Of a stretch of DNA of 64,000 bases, positions 31,566-41,609 are shown piece by piece. Source of the DNA: Hippopus hippopus (taxonomy: Eukaryota > Mollusca > Bivalvia > Cardiida > Cardiidae); the NCBI GenBank assembly GCA_946811185.2, contig OX328102.1:47283619-47347618 (forward strand), in the 5' to 3' direction. How positions within the stretch are numbered: position 1 is the stretch's first letter; every line of letters starts with the position of its first letter. The notes below the pieces were generated by a model, which did not search any database, had not been told where the DNA came from, and was given only the letters and a program-made list of their open reading frames with translations. The position numbers and the translations under genes are program-made.

Positions 31566-32129
31566 GAACAGATTACATGCCTCATTTCCTGTCGACTTAA
31601 AAAAAATAGTTTTCGTCAATAATTTATATTTTGAAACATCACCAGAAAGGAATAATGTATATCAAGATCAGACTGAAGAGGGTGATCCTGGTCAAGAATT
31701 TCTGTTGAATACACGACAGGGAAACCTGTACAGTTATATAAATCCCCTGTAAACCGCTCAACACCCCTCCCGCACCCACCCAAGTTGCAGACTTTCCACG
31801 TGCTTAATTTTGACATGTTTTGTATTCAATGTCTAGCGTCTTAGTCAGATGTGTAATATGTTTGTAATATGTTTGTTTATGACACGATGTTTTTGTTTGT
31901 TTGCTTCAGTGTTTGTGTTATTTCATGGATTATTTAATTAATAGATAAATTCGGGAAAATAATAAAACATCGAGGTAGGTGAATTTATTGTTGTTCTTTT
32001 CATCTCATCCCATTTCATTGTCATTTTTTGTGAAATCATCGTCATACTCACTTTCTTCGTTTTCAACACTTGATTTCAGGGCAAAATCCTGGGAACTCCC
32101 CAGCATGGATTTTGCTTGGTAGTTTTGGG

Positions 32130-32235
32130 GAAGAATGCAATAAAAGTAGGGAATGAATGTTTAAATGGTGAATATGAAAGTCTTGCGTTTTCACCATTTC
32201 AACATTCATTCCGTACATTTATTATTCCCGCAAAA
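32130..32235. mobile_element. Short fold-back MITE
   Basis: GGGAATGAATGTTTAAATGG TGAA pairs with TTCACCATTTCAACATTCAT TCC around a short centre (arms about 32149-32172 and 32187-32209). Outer words AATAAAAGTAG and TACATTTATTATTCCC extend the symmetry weakly. Confidence 0.7.
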
Positions 32236-32304
32236 AAACTGGATAGGAGTTCCGGGGGTTATGCCTTTTTCGCTCCAACCCCATCCCCAACGATGTTAAA
32301 CGAT

Positions 32305-32905
32305 GGTCATCGTGATGGGCTCAGTCGGTAATGTACGGGGCTTGAAAATTTAGGAGTTGTGGGTTCGATGCCGAACCCTGTAGCTCAGTTGGTTCCAACA
32401 GGGCTTGAAATTTATGAAACATTTGAGTGAAATTCCTCGGCTCGGCGTAAGTGTTCCAGCATGGCCAAGTAGTTAAGGTATAGAACTGATAGTCTGCCAG
32501 TCATGGGCTCGATCTCAAACAGAGGGATTGGAATTTCGCATTAGCGCCCTTGGGCAAGACACCTCAAAACCCTGCTCTAGTACTTGTGAGACGAAGGAAG
32601 ATATGAAACACAGGAATAAGTTCGCTGTCGCCTTGATATAACTAAAATGTTTAAAGTGTCATGAGCCACTAATTCGAGAAAGAAAACACCCCGGCAAGGC
32701 TCACAACCTGTGGACCGCTGGTTCGAGCCTCACTAGGAGCACTGAATTTTTCGTGGGGGTGTCCCTGGGCAAGACACTTCAGAGTCATAGCCTAGTGCTG
32801 GTGAAACCACAAAAATACGCGATTCATATAAAGGCTGTCGCCGTGATATGACTCAAATAGTTTTGAAAGCGGCGTCAAACATCATTCTATCAAACATCCA
32901 CAAGG
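32305..32905 (+). repeat. Cluster of tRNA-derived SINE fragments
   Basis: Three tRNA-like heads follow each other: about 32311-32400 (GGGTTCGATGCCGAACCC), about 32448-32660 (CATGGCCAAGTAGTTAAGGT and CATGGGCTCGATCTCAAAC) and about 32675-32905 (CCGCTGGTTCGAGCCTCACT). The last two share the body words GGGCAAGACAC and GCTGTCGCC(G/T)TGATAT. The last ends in GAAAGCGGCGTCAAACATC. Reverse copies of the same tail lie at 47.3-47.6 and 48.9 kb. Confidence 0.7.
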
Positions 32906-33019
32906 TGAAATGATAACAATTGTGACAAATCGTTTCTCCTAAAACTCGTACATATAGAAACGGGAAAGAAATCGATATTTTTATCACCATTGACATCATT
33001 TTAAAAATTAGACTGAGAA

Positions 33020-33200
33020 TGTTTGCAGACGATGTCTGAAAGAATGGTAAATATTGTAGACAAAGGGGGGAAATGCTTGTTACCAGGCTATCAATGTCTT
33101 TCTTGCTTTTCACCAGTACTGGGCAAGGGCTTTGCAGTGCTTTGCCCAGGGACACTCAAACGAGCCGTGATAGCGGGGGTCGTTCAAGAATTTGATTATG
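33020..33200. repeat. Mixed family H scrap and SINE tail
   Basis: GTTTGCAGACGATGTCTGAA and GTAGACAAAGGGGGGAAATG are left-half family H. CACCAGTACTGGGCAAGG and CCCAGGGACACTCAAACG resemble the reversed SINE body. Too eroded for firm boundaries. Confidence 0.4.
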
Positions 33201-33269
33201 ACAACTCCAGAACCATAATCCTTTACCAGACAACGTGGTGTTTGAACGACCACGAGAAAGAAAAGCCTC

Positions 33270-33738
33270 GAAAATGAACCATGCTCTGGCAAAAGGGGGT
33301 TTAATGAACAAGTAATCGCATAATTATGGATCCATTAACCCTTTACCACACGGGAAAATTTAAGACCTATCCAAATTGAAAGCATTTGCAGACGACAATT
33401 TCATAGTGGCTCTAATGACGCAACTTTTCTTTGATAGGGTAGAAAACTTTGTGGGAAAAGGAGAAAATGCTGGTTACCAGCATTTTCTCCTTTTCCCACA
33501 ATGTTTTCAAAAGACGTCTTCTACAGGGTCGTTAAAAGGCGTCATTGTGTGGTAAAGGGTTTTAAATCTATAAAGTCTGAAAATCGACTATCTAGATTAT
33601 AGGGTAGAAGTCCTTTGACATGCAGAAAATTTACAGAAAGCAAAAACTTTTGACCCATGTCACCCTGCGCGGACTGCGCAGGGTGGCATGGGTCGATACT
33701 TTTTGCAGATGCATGAAGCCCCCTTTTCAGAGAGCATG
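33270..33738. mobile_element. Family Q element with nested family H
   Basis: The Q element runs from GAACCATGCTCTGGCAAAAG to AGAGAGCATGGTTC, with its GC-rich stem (CACCCTGCGCGGACTGCGCA GGGTGGCATGGG) at about 33661-33690. It is interrupted at TTAA by the H element at 33339-33557, so H is younger. Confidence 0.8.
33339..33557. mobile_element. Family H hairpin MITE, complete
   Basis: TTAA at 33335-33338, then CCCTTTACCACACGGGAAAA, TCCAAATTGAAAGCATTTGC, a perfect hairpin GGGAAAAGGAGAAAATGCTG with its complement, TTCTACAGGGTCGTTAAAAG and TGTGTGGTAAAGGG. The right target copy has decayed to TTTTAA. Confidence 0.9.
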
Positions 33739-33744
33739 GTTCAA

Positions 33745-33895
33745 ATATTGAGGTGAAAGTAGAAAATGCTTTTCCCACTGTATTTTCAAGTCTACATTGG
33801 ACAAATACTATAATGCTAGCCATATTTTAAAAGTCGTCTGCAAATACTTCCAATTTGGACAAGTCTACAATTTTGTTGTTTGTTAAAGATTGAGG
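33745..33895. mobile_element. Family H right-half remnant
   Basis: GAAAGTAGAAAATGCTTTTC, then GTCGTCTGCAAATACTTCCA, TTTGGACAAGTCTACAATTT and TTGTTTGTTAAAGATTG. Confidence 0.55.
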
Positions 33896-34088
33896 TGATC
33901 GATATTACAATAAAAGGGCAGAGGTTCTGAAGTCGATCCTCAACGGTTGCAAGGCGGAATGCCAGCCTAGTACTGGTGATGGTCAGGAAATACCTAGCAT
34001 ATAGTATGGATCAAGATCGGACTGCATGACAGATAATACTGATTATACTTAAGAAAATCTAATGTCCTAGTCTATAGGCTTTTTGTGG

Positions 34089-34290
34089 CCTGTGCGCGTA
34101 GCTCAGCTGTTAGCATATCTTGTGACTTGATGGTTGCAAGTTCGATACCCGGTTGAGGCAAACTTTCTTTCTGACGATTTTTCGTTTCTCACTTCTGATG
34201 TATGTGAGAAAATTAATAAGTGACTTACCGCCGCAATATGACATTAGCTGTTAAAACGGCGTTAAACTCCAACACGATCAATCGATAGAT
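34089..34290 (+). repeat. tRNA-derived SINE, second family (forward copy)
   Basis: A box TGCGCGTAGCTCAGCTGTTA, B box CAAGTTCGATACCCGG, then AAACTTTCTTTCTGACGATT, CCGCCGCAATATGACATTAG and ACGGCGTTAAACTCC, ending ACACGATCAATCGATAG. It is the mirror of the copy at 30.9-31.2 kb. Confidence 0.8.
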
Positions 34291-34364
34291 TTTTGTTGGC
34301 TCCCAAGGTTTCGATACACTGCTAAAGCGCTCGCACGATAAACCTTTGAATGTCAGTTTATAAC

Positions 34365-34628
34365 ATGAGACATGCTCTGTGAAAAGGGGGCTTAATGCAT
34401 TTGGGGGGAAAAAATCGACTCAGGTCAGCCTGGGCAGTTCGCGCAGGCTGACCTAGGCCGAAACTCTTTGCTTTCGGTTAATTTTCTGAATGTCAAAGAA
34501 CCAGTGTTCCTCATGATTCAGTAGGTTGTTATACAAACCGGATTGTAGGGATGTGAAATTATGTGGTGACTTGCTTGCATTACGTAGATGCATTAAGCCT
34601 CTGTATTCAGAGTGTGGTTCAATTATTA
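34365..34628. mobile_element. Family Q palindromic MITE
   Basis: ACATGCTCTGTGAAAAGGGG, CTTAATGCATTTGGGGGGAA, the stem GGTCAGCCTGGGCAGTTCGC / GCAGGCTGACC, and the far end GTAGATGCATTAAGCCTCTG with CAGAGTGTGGTTCA. From here to about 35250 there is AT-rich DNA without recognisable features. Confidence 0.75.
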
Positions 34629-35251
34629 TCGTTTGTGTTTTGAAAAACAGATGTACTTATCCATTGGGCTATTGCGAATTTTACTGTAGTGAGGAAAGCT
34701 AATTCATATAGATAAAATTAGTTACTAAAATTACCCTATGCATACCTATATTACTATAATGAGATTTTCCGATAACATTTATATAAACATTATCGAGTGT
34801 GGGTTTATCCATGTAATGTCTTCAATCGTATTTGTTTATTTGTTCATATTTCTCAGATAATGACAATCCAAGTGGTTCTTTGTTTTCCACGCATGTCGGC
34901 TCGTTATTGTCGGTTATATTACAAAGTATAATCATGCAAGTACGATTTTATACTGAAAAACATGTTATTAATAAACGAAGCGTCGCTGTGACATGCTTGT
35001 ATTTTTGAAAGCAGCATAACCACAGCCTGGGTTCCAGTCTGATTATTATACCTTTCTATTTATTTTGACTTTACTTTGGCAAAAACGATAACAAAGAAAT
35101 AAGAAAAAAACGGTACATATATAGAGAATATTGTTGAAGCTGTATGAAGACCGCGACAGGGACTAAATAACTTAAATGAAATTTTCAAGCCGATAGTAAA
35201 AACCGGAATAATGGTACCTCAAACTTTTGTTTTGGTGTAAACTATCTCCTT

Positions 35252-35360
35252 ATCGGACAGTGTAATCCAAGATCAGACCGCACGTTACGTGCAGTCTGAT
35301 CTTGGTCTACAGTGTCCGTAATAGGTCAGCGAGTCGCGCTAAGCAGCCTAAGGGTTAAGA
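35252..35360. repeat. Family S short palindrome with tail
   Basis: GGACAGTGTAATCCAAGATC and its complement ending GGTCTACAGTGTCCG surround a CACGTTACGTG centre. The tail AGTCGCGCTAAGCAGCCTAA GGGTTAA follows. Arm pairing is strong. Confidence 0.85.
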
Positions 35361-35514
35361 ATGGCGCCCGGACCCAGGCTGAGCAACTCCTATTGTCACA
35401 ATCTTTTCACTTGAAATCATTCATATTGGTATCATCACCATCAGTATTTTACAGGGATATTTTCAAAGTTATCTGCTGCATACGTGTTAGGTTGTGGAGG
35501 TGCCGAGTTTTGTA

Positions 35515-35780
35515 TTTTCAATCGAAGCAAACGCTTTACCACGCAACAGAACTAAAAATTGTCAATAATAACCGCCTCGGTAACCAATATTTTCTCTATT
35601 CCCATAATACTTTCTTCACTTTCAAATTAAATGTGGCTAAAATAATGGGATTTTTCTTTGAAAGTGAAGAAAGTATTATGGGAATAGAGAAAATATTGGT
35701 TACCAGCATTTTCACATTTTTCCACAATGTTTTCAAAAGCCTGCGGTTGTTAAAATACCGGCCAATTTGGTAGAAAGTTT
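35515..35780. mobile_element. Rearranged family H copy with perfect 48-bp arms
   Basis: Left end ACGCTTTACCACGCAACAGA. The usual central hairpin is replaced by a new fold-back: 35579-35626 is the exact complement of 35657-35704 (48 of 48 bases by my reading), separated by a 30-base loop. The element then continues with a normal right arm (CAGCATTTTCACATTTTTCC). The 153-residue frame across the region is not a gene. Confidence 0.8.
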
Positions 35781-35894
35781 CTATTGAAGAACTTTACTCA
35801 CCTAGTGGTTATAGCGGGACTTCCGGTAAAAATTTTTTTTTTAATGTTTTTACAAGACATTGTATTCAAATAGAAACTACAACCTTAATCTAAT

Positions 35895-36175
35895 AGGCTC
35901 CAAAGTGGCGCAGTGGTTAGGGGAGCCGACTCGGAAGGCGACAAACCGAGATCGAATCGCCAGCAAACCCCAGAAAAAAAAAATCACAGAGAGAGGGGGG
36001 CGAAAGAGAAAGACACACCTGGATATAGAAACCAACAGCCGGATAGAGAACGGGCAAGAAAGACACTTGAGTAGGCGATGGTGGGACCCAGGAAAATTAC
36101 CTTTTACTACTCTATGTATTTGACATTATCAATTGTAATAAAGAGGTGTTTCATTAAAGATGAATATTTGAGTTT
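35895..36175 (+). repeat. tRNA-like SINE, third family
   Basis: AGTGGCGCAGTGGTTAGGGG (A box) and CCGAGATCGAATCGCC (weak B box) are followed by a purine-rich body and a tail TATCAATTGTAATAAAGAGG. Only one copy is seen here. Confidence 0.5.
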
Positions 36176-36319
36176 TTAAATTTTGGCTTTTTCTCATAAG
36201 ATTATTGAACTCATTTTCTCTTTGCAGAGATCAAATTGAAGCAAGAAGAACACCAAAGTATAAAGTGAAAATGTTTTAATAGTCAAAATATTCAAGCATC
36301 CAACAAATATGTTATCCAC

Positions 36320-36745
36320 AGATCAAATTCAACAATCTTAAATTGAAAAGAAGGCCGTAAAAACATTGCGGGAAAAGGAGAAAATGCTGGTAACCAGCAT
36401 TTTCTCCTTTTCCCACAATGTTTTCTACCCTATCACACACATAAATCACCATTTTAGCTACACTGAATATGTCGTCTGCTAATGCTTTGAATTTGGTCTT
36501 GTCCAGAATTTTGTTGTATGGTAAAGAGTTAAATAAAAGAATTCAAAGGATTGAAACAAATTCATTATAACAACAAAATTTTAGACTTGTCCAAATTTAA
36601 AGACAACAAAATGAATGTAGCTATGATGAAGGAATTTGTCTTTCAACTGGTAGAAAACAATGTGGAACAGAGAAAATGCTGGTTACAAGCACATTCACCA
36701 TTTTCCATAATGTTTTTAAGAACCTTGCACATGTTTTAAGTTTTT
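36320..36745. mobile_element. Two family H copies
   Basis: The first (about 36335-36532) has a perfect hairpin GGGAAAAGGAGAAAATGCTG with its complement, right motif GTCGTCTGCTAATGCTTTGA, and ends GTATGGTAAAGAGTTAA. The second (about 36560-36745) is diverged: TTTTAGACTTGTCCAAATTT, a damaged hairpin and no clear right end. Confidence 0.75.
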
Positions 36746-36939
36746 AAAAAAAAAAAACAATGGCTGATACAACAAAAGACTAAAATCAGGACAACAACCT
36801 CATTACAATACAGAAAACTTCAACAGCACTCTTAAGTTTTTATCCTGCTAATAAGTTGACTGAAACTTTCCAGCCAACAGAAAAAAAAAATCCAAATAAT
36901 GCAATATCAAAGTTATTTTGGGAGAAATATACCTCAATG

Positions 36940-37042
36940 TCAGGCAGTGTAGATCCAAGATCAGACTGCACATTCTGTGCAGTCTGATCTTGATCTACAC
37001 TGGCTGTAAAAGGTCCTTGAGTTGCACGTAGCAGCCTAACGG
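36940..37042. repeat. Family S short palindrome with tail
   Basis: CAGTGTAGATCCAAGATCAG and the complementary CTGATCTTGATCTACACTG surround CACATTCTGTG. The tail CTTGAGTTGCACGTAGCAGC then runs straight into the TTAA of the next family H element. Confidence 0.88.
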
Positions 37043-37046
37043 TTAA

Positions 37047-37256
37047 CCCTTCACCAAATGAGGAATTTTTGGATAAGTCAAAATTGAAAGATTTTGCAGA
37101 CGACTAAATAAACATGACTCAGCAATTAAAAGTTGTATTGGAAAGGATAGAAAACATTGTGGGAAAAGCAGAAAATGCATTTTCTCCTTTTCCCACAATG
37201 TTTTTAAAAGGCTTCTTTCTCAGGGTCGTTAAAAGTTGTGATTGTTTGGTAAAGGG
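37047..37256. mobile_element. Family H hairpin MITE, TTAA both sides
   Basis: TTAA at 37043-37046 and 37257-37260. Termini CCCTTCACCAAATGAGGAAT and TTTGGTAAAGGG. The hairpin is short because the left arm lost its centre: GGGAAAAGCAGAAAATGC is followed directly by ATTTTCTCCTTTTCCCACAA. Confidence 0.88.
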
Positions 37257-37260
37257 TTAA

Positions 37261-37730
37261 TCAAATGATGAAATTTTGGACTCGTCCATATTAAAAGTAC
37301 ATGTATTTGCAGACGACAACTTAGATGTGGCTGAAATGATGTGATTTGTCTATGAAAGGGTAGAAAACATGGAGGAAAAGGAGCAAATGCTGCTAACCAG
37401 CAGTTTCAACATTTTCCACAATGTTTCAAGAGCTTATTTTATCATGTTTTTATCTTTTTTTTTTGAAACAAGTGACTTTAATAATAAAAGGTTAAAATTA
37501 AACAAACTCATCACAATGCTGATTATTTTCATGTTTTACGAATGACAAAATTTTAGTATTGTCCAATTTCAAAGCACCTGCAGAAGACATATGAAATGCG
37601 GCTCTAATGACAGAATTTGTCTTTCAAGGGACACACAACATAGCGTAAAAGGAGAAAATGCTGTTTTCAATCACTTACACCATTTTCCACAATGTTTTCG
37701 AAAGCCTAATACATCTAGTAATTTAAAACA
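37261..37730. mobile_element. Two diverged family H copies
   Basis: About 37261-37445 (TTTTGGACTCGTCCATATTA, GGAAAAGGAGCAAATGCTGC, ACATTTTCCACAATG) and about 37545-37720 (GTATTGTCCAATTTCAAAGC, GTAAAAGGAGAAAATGCTGT). Their right ends are lost. Confidence 0.65.
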
Positions 37731-37771
37731 GAACTGTTAATAAACAATAACCTTATCACAATACAGACTGT

Positions 37772-37993
37772 TTTAACTCTTTCCCAAACAGCATTTTGGA
37801 CTGGTCCAAATTAAAAGCTTTTTCAGAGAGCCAATTAAAGCTGAGGTCCTCAAATTTGTCTCCAAAAGGATAGAAAACATTGTGGGAAAAGGAGAAAATG
37901 CTGGTTACCAGCATTTTCTCCTTTTTCCCACAATGTTTTCAAAAGGCTTCTTTTGACGGTCGTTAAAACACAGGATTGTTTAGTAAAGGGTTA
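37772..37993. mobile_element. Family H hairpin MITE
   Basis: Left end TTAACTCTTTCCCAAACAGC, near-perfect hairpin GGGAAAAGGAGAAAATGCTG with its complement (one extra T), right end GACGGTCGTTAAAACACAGG and TTTAGTAAAGGGTTAA. Confidence 0.85.
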
Positions 37994-37999
37994 ACTCAT

Positions 38000-38282
38000 A
38001 ACCACATGTCAATGTTTAAAACTCAACCAAATTAAGAGCATTTGCAGATGACAGTTTACTTGCAGCTTAAACTATTGAACAAGTTTTCAGCACACTAGAA
38101 AGTATTGTAGGACTAAGAGAAAATGCTGGATACCACTATTTTCTCTTTTTCCCTGACACAAATGTCTCAACTGATGAGAGTTGTCTTTGAAAGGGTAGAA
38201 TTCATGGTGGAAAAAGGAGAAGAATGATGAGTACCACTAATTTCTCCTTTTCCCAAAATGTTCTCGACACTCTTTTCCCTAA
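38000..38282. mobile_element. Two eroded family H copies
   Basis: About 38012-38158 (ACTCAACCAAATTAAGAGCA, TGCAGATGACAGTTTACTTG, GACTAAGAGAAAATGCTGGA) and about 38165-38282 (GAAAGGGTAGAATTCATGGT, GGAAAAAGGAGAAGAATGAT, TTTCTCCTTTTCCCAAAATG). Confidence 0.6.
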
Positions 38283-38344
38283 AAGTAGACAAAAGATAAA
38301 GATGTACCAATAACATGTACAAATGGCAAAAAGGATAAATTTTG

Positions 38345-38545
38345 AAAGTCTTTACCACACAAACTCGACTTTGGTGACCCTGAGAAAGAAAGCTTTTGAA
38401 CGCACTGTGGCAATAGGAGAAAATGCTGGTAGCCAGCAATTTCTCCTTTTCCCACAATGTTTTCAAAACTTGAGTCATGTTCAGTTTGTCTTCTGCAGAT
38501 GCTTTCAGTTTGGATATGGCCAAAATTTTGTAGTTTGTTAAAGAG
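38345..38545. mobile_element. Family H hairpin MITE
   Basis: CTTTACCACACAAACTCGAC, GTGACCCTGAGAAAGAAAGC, hairpin around GCTGGTAGCCAGCAATTTCT, right motif GTCTTCTGCAGATGCTTTCA and end TAGTTTGTTAAAGAGTTAA. Confidence 0.8.
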
Positions 38546-38637
38546 TTAAGGAAAAAAAAATCTTTTTTTTTTTATAAACAACATGAAAAATAATGTGCCA
38601 AAAGGACTATTTACTCCTAGGAAGCAATAATTTACCC

Positions 38638-38815
38638 TGTACCCTTCACCAAACAATCACGTTTTAATGACCCTGACAAACATTGCAGAAAATATTGTGG
38701 GAAAAGGAGAAAATGCTAATAATTGGTTTTCTATCTGTCTTTCAAGACAAATTCACTTACATGAGCCACGTATGGTTTGAAATTTTGTGATCCAATAAAG
38801 AATTAAACAAGAGGG
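38638..38815. mobile_element. Family H copy abutting family A
   Basis: CCCTTCACCAAACAATCACG, AATGACCCTGACAAACATTG, GGGAAAAGGAGAAAATGCTA. The right hairpin arm is missing. The right end, TTGTGATCCAATAAAGAATTA, meets the family A terminus directly. Confidence 0.65.
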
Positions 38816-38816
38816 C

Positions 38817-40210
38817 CATGATGGCCCTGGAGTCGCTCACCTGACCCTTTTGACAAATCATGACCCATTTCAAATCTCTTCTGAGATATTATGACAAGCA
38901 TTCTAATATCCTTTCATAAGTATTGGACTGAAAATTTGGTCTCAAGCATGTAAACAAACTTTTTCTGCAATTTGTCTCTGTGACCTTTTTAGCCCAACAT
39001 AGCACATTTTATAACTTGTTGTAGATATTATCAAAACAAAGATTCTGACCACCTTTCTTGAGTACTGGACAGAAAATTTGGCTTTTAGAATGTAGTACAC
39101 AAGGCTTTTCCAAGATTTGACATGGTGACCCACTTTTTGACCCAATGTGACCTACTTTTTGACCCAATTTAACCCATTTTCACTCTCATCTTATTAATCA
39201 TCAATAAAAACATTTTGACTAATTTCGGTAAGTATTGGATATAAATTGTGACCTCTGCAGCGTATACAAGTTTTTTCAAAGATCTGACCTGGTGACCTAG
39301 TTTTTGACCCAATGTGACCCTTTTTCAATTTCATATGAGATTCATCAAGACAAACATTCTGACCAACTTTCAAGGGTGTCGGACTGAAAATCTGGCCTCT
39401 TAGAGCGTACTCAAATTTCTTTTTTTTGAGATTTGATGTAATGACCTAGTTTTTGACCTGACATGACAAATTTTAAGCCAAACATCTTGACCAAGTTTCA
39501 TGAGTACTGGATGGAAAATGTCGCCCCTAGAGCATACAAAAAGTTTTTCAAAGATTTGACCCAGTGACCTAGTTTTTGACCCAAGGTGACCCATTTTCAA
39601 ACTAGTCCGAGATACCATTAAGACAAACATTCTGACCAAATTTTAAGAGAATTGAGCTAAAAATGTGGCATTTAGAACACAAGAGTTTTTTAAGATTTGA
39701 CCTTGTGACGTAGTTTTTGACCCAACATGACCCATTCTCAAATTGGTCTGAGATACCATCAAGACAAACATTCTGACCATGTTTTATGAGAACTAGATTG
39801 AAAGTGTGGCCTCTAGAGCGTACACAAGGTTTTTCAAATCTGACCCAGTGACCTAGTTTTTAACCTGACATGACCCATTTTCAAACCTGTTCAAGATATT
39901 GTCAAGACAAACATTCTGACCAAGTTACATGAGTATCAGACTGAAAATGTTGCCTCTAGAGTGCACAAAAGTTTATTCTAAGATCTGGCCCTATGACCTA
40001 CTTTCTGACCCAACGTGACCCAATTTCAAACTTGTACGAGATATCATCAGGAAAAATATTCTGACCATGTTTCACAAATATCAGACCAAAAATATGGCCT
40101 CTAGAATGCAAACAAGGTAATTGATGATGAATGCACAATGGACAGTGCATGCCAGATACAGCAGTCACAAAAGCACATGTTGAGCGCTTTGTGCTCAGCT
40201 GAGCTAAAAA
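38817..40210 (-). mobile_element. Family A tandem-core element, reverse orientation
   Basis: Read on the minus strand it begins AGCTCAGCTGAGCACAAAGC and ends GGGCCATCATGGCCCTCTTG TT (38817 onward on the plus strand: AACAAGAGGGCCATGATGGC). About nine units of roughly 145 bp contain GACCTAGTTTTTGACCCAA, ACCCATTTTCAAACT, CATCAAGACAAACATTCTGA and GGCCTCTAGAGCGTACACAA (plus-strand spelling). Minus-strand frames of 67-79 codons here are the unit translated. Confidence 0.85.
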
Positions 40211-40234
40211 CTGTTTAACATCTGCCAATGGATC

Positions 40235-40392
40235 AAGTTATTCTTTACCAAAAGACAAAACTTTAGACTAAAAGCATTTGCAGACATGAAAATCAATTGG
40301 GCTCAAATTACAGCATTCGCTTCCCAAAATTGAAAAGCTGGTTACCAGGATTTTTTGGCCCACAATATTTTCAAAGCTTCCTCAGGGTTCTT
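40235..40392. mobile_element. Family H remnant
   Basis: TTATTCTTTACCAAAAGACA, ACTAAAAGCATTTGCAGACA, GCTGGTTACCAGGATTTTTT and CAAAGCTTCCTCAGGGTTCT. Internal deletions have shortened it. Confidence 0.6.
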
Positions 40393-40396
40393 TTAA

Positions 40397-40617
40397 CCCT
40401 TTACCACACAATCCTGACTTTTAACGACCCTGAGGAAGAAGCCTTTGGAAAACATTGTGGGAAAAGGAGAAAATGCTTGTAACCAGCATTTTCTCCTTTT
40501 CCCACAAAGTTTTCTACCCTATCAAAGAAAAATTGCATAATTTAAGCCACTATGAAATTGTCGTCTGCAAATGCTTTCAATTTAGATAGGTCTAAAATTT
40601 TGCCATGTGGTAAAGGG
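40397..40617. mobile_element. Family H hairpin MITE, first of a TTAA-sharing pair
   Basis: TTAA at 40393-40396, termini CCCTTTACCACACAATCCTG and ATGTGGTAAAGGG, hairpin GGGAAAAGGAGAAAATGCTT with near-perfect complement, right motif GTCGTCTGCAAATGCTTTCA. Its right TTAA (40618-40621) is also the left TTAA of the next copy. Confidence 0.92.
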
Positions 40618-40621
40618 TTAA

Positions 40622-40842
40622 CCCTTTACCAAAAAATCCCGACTTTTAACGACCCTGAGGAAGAAGCCTTCTGAAAACATAGTGGGAATAGGAGAAAATG
40701 CTGATAACCAGCATTTTCTCCTTTTCCCACAATGTTTTCTTCCCTTCCCAAAACAAATTTCAATTATTGAGTCACATTAATTTTGTCGTCTGCAAATGCT
40801 TCCAATTTGGACTAGTCTAAGATTATGTCGTTTGGTAAAGAG
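40622..40842. mobile_element. Family H hairpin MITE, second of the pair
   Basis: Begins CCCTTTACCAAAAAATCCCG directly after the shared TTAA and ends TTTGGTAAAGAG, with TTAA at 40843-40846. Same orientation as its neighbour and clearly different in sequence, so this is two insertions and not a tandem duplication. Confidence 0.9.
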
Positions 40843-40874
40843 TTAACTTGGGATTGTTTGATAAAGGGTAAGTA

Positions 40875-41240
40875 TTTCACCATTCATCCAATGACAAAGT
40901 TTTGGACTCTTCTAAATTCAAAGAATTTGCAGATGACAAGTTACACATGCCTGAAATGATGGAATTTGTGTTTGAAACAATGGAAAACATTGTCGGAAAA
41001 GGAGAAAATACTGGTAACCAGCATTTTCTCCTTTTCCCACTTTGTTTTCTACCTTTTCAAAGAAATACTGCACCATTTAAGTCACATGGAATTTGTCCTC
41101 AGAAATTGTTTTAATTTGGTCTTATCTAAAATTTTGTTCTTTGGTAAATACATAAGCAACATCAGATTCTGTGGCATGCAAATGCTTTCAATATGGACAA
41201 AACTAAATTTTTCTTGTCTAGTAAAGATTGAATTGAGATA
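40875..41240. mobile_element. Family H copies, one complete and one partial
   Basis: The complete copy (about 40878-41150) has TTCACCATTCATCCAATGAC, AATTCAAAGAATTTGCAGAT, a hairpin around ATACTGGTAACCAGCATTTT and the end TTCTTTGGTAAATA. A right-end scrap (about 41165-41230) has TGGCATGCAAATGCTTTCAA and TATGGACAAAACTAAATTTT. Confidence 0.75.
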
Positions 41241-41414
41241 TCAAAATGTTTTCTTCGACAAGTTTTTCCTCGATTTTCAATGTTTTCAGTTAGCTTTAAT
41301 CTTCATCATCATAAACATTACTAAAGAGTGTTACAACAGTATATATTTACAAACATTTTACAAACATTTAATGTATTAATTTAACCCTTAAAGCACTGGA
41401 ACAGACTTCATTTG

Positions 41415-41490
41415 TTTTTGCAGACAGTGCAGATCAAGATCAGACTGCACAGAACATGCAGTCTGATCTTTGATCCACACTGTCAGCTGC
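41415..41490. repeat. Family S short palindrome
   Basis: CAGACAGTGCAGATCAAGAT, CAGACTGCACAGAACATGCA and the complementary right arm ending GATCCACACTGTCAG. It is preceded by AACCCTTAAAGCACTGGAAC, a left tail also seen at 62.47 kb (AACCCTTTCAGCACTATAGG). Confidence 0.85.
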
Positions 41491-41609
41491 TTCATTACAT
41501 CTTCTGGCTAAAACAACCATGAAATGATAGTATTTTGGTGTTTTTCTTCATTGAAAAGGTCTGTTTTATTAATTCAGCGCTTGAAGAGTTATACTTTAAG
41601 GCTATAGAT

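Noticed and set aside
35312..35773. A 153-codon plus-strand frame
   Set aside because: It crosses a family S tail, unique DNA and a rearranged family H element. No domain is visible and composition is repeat-like.
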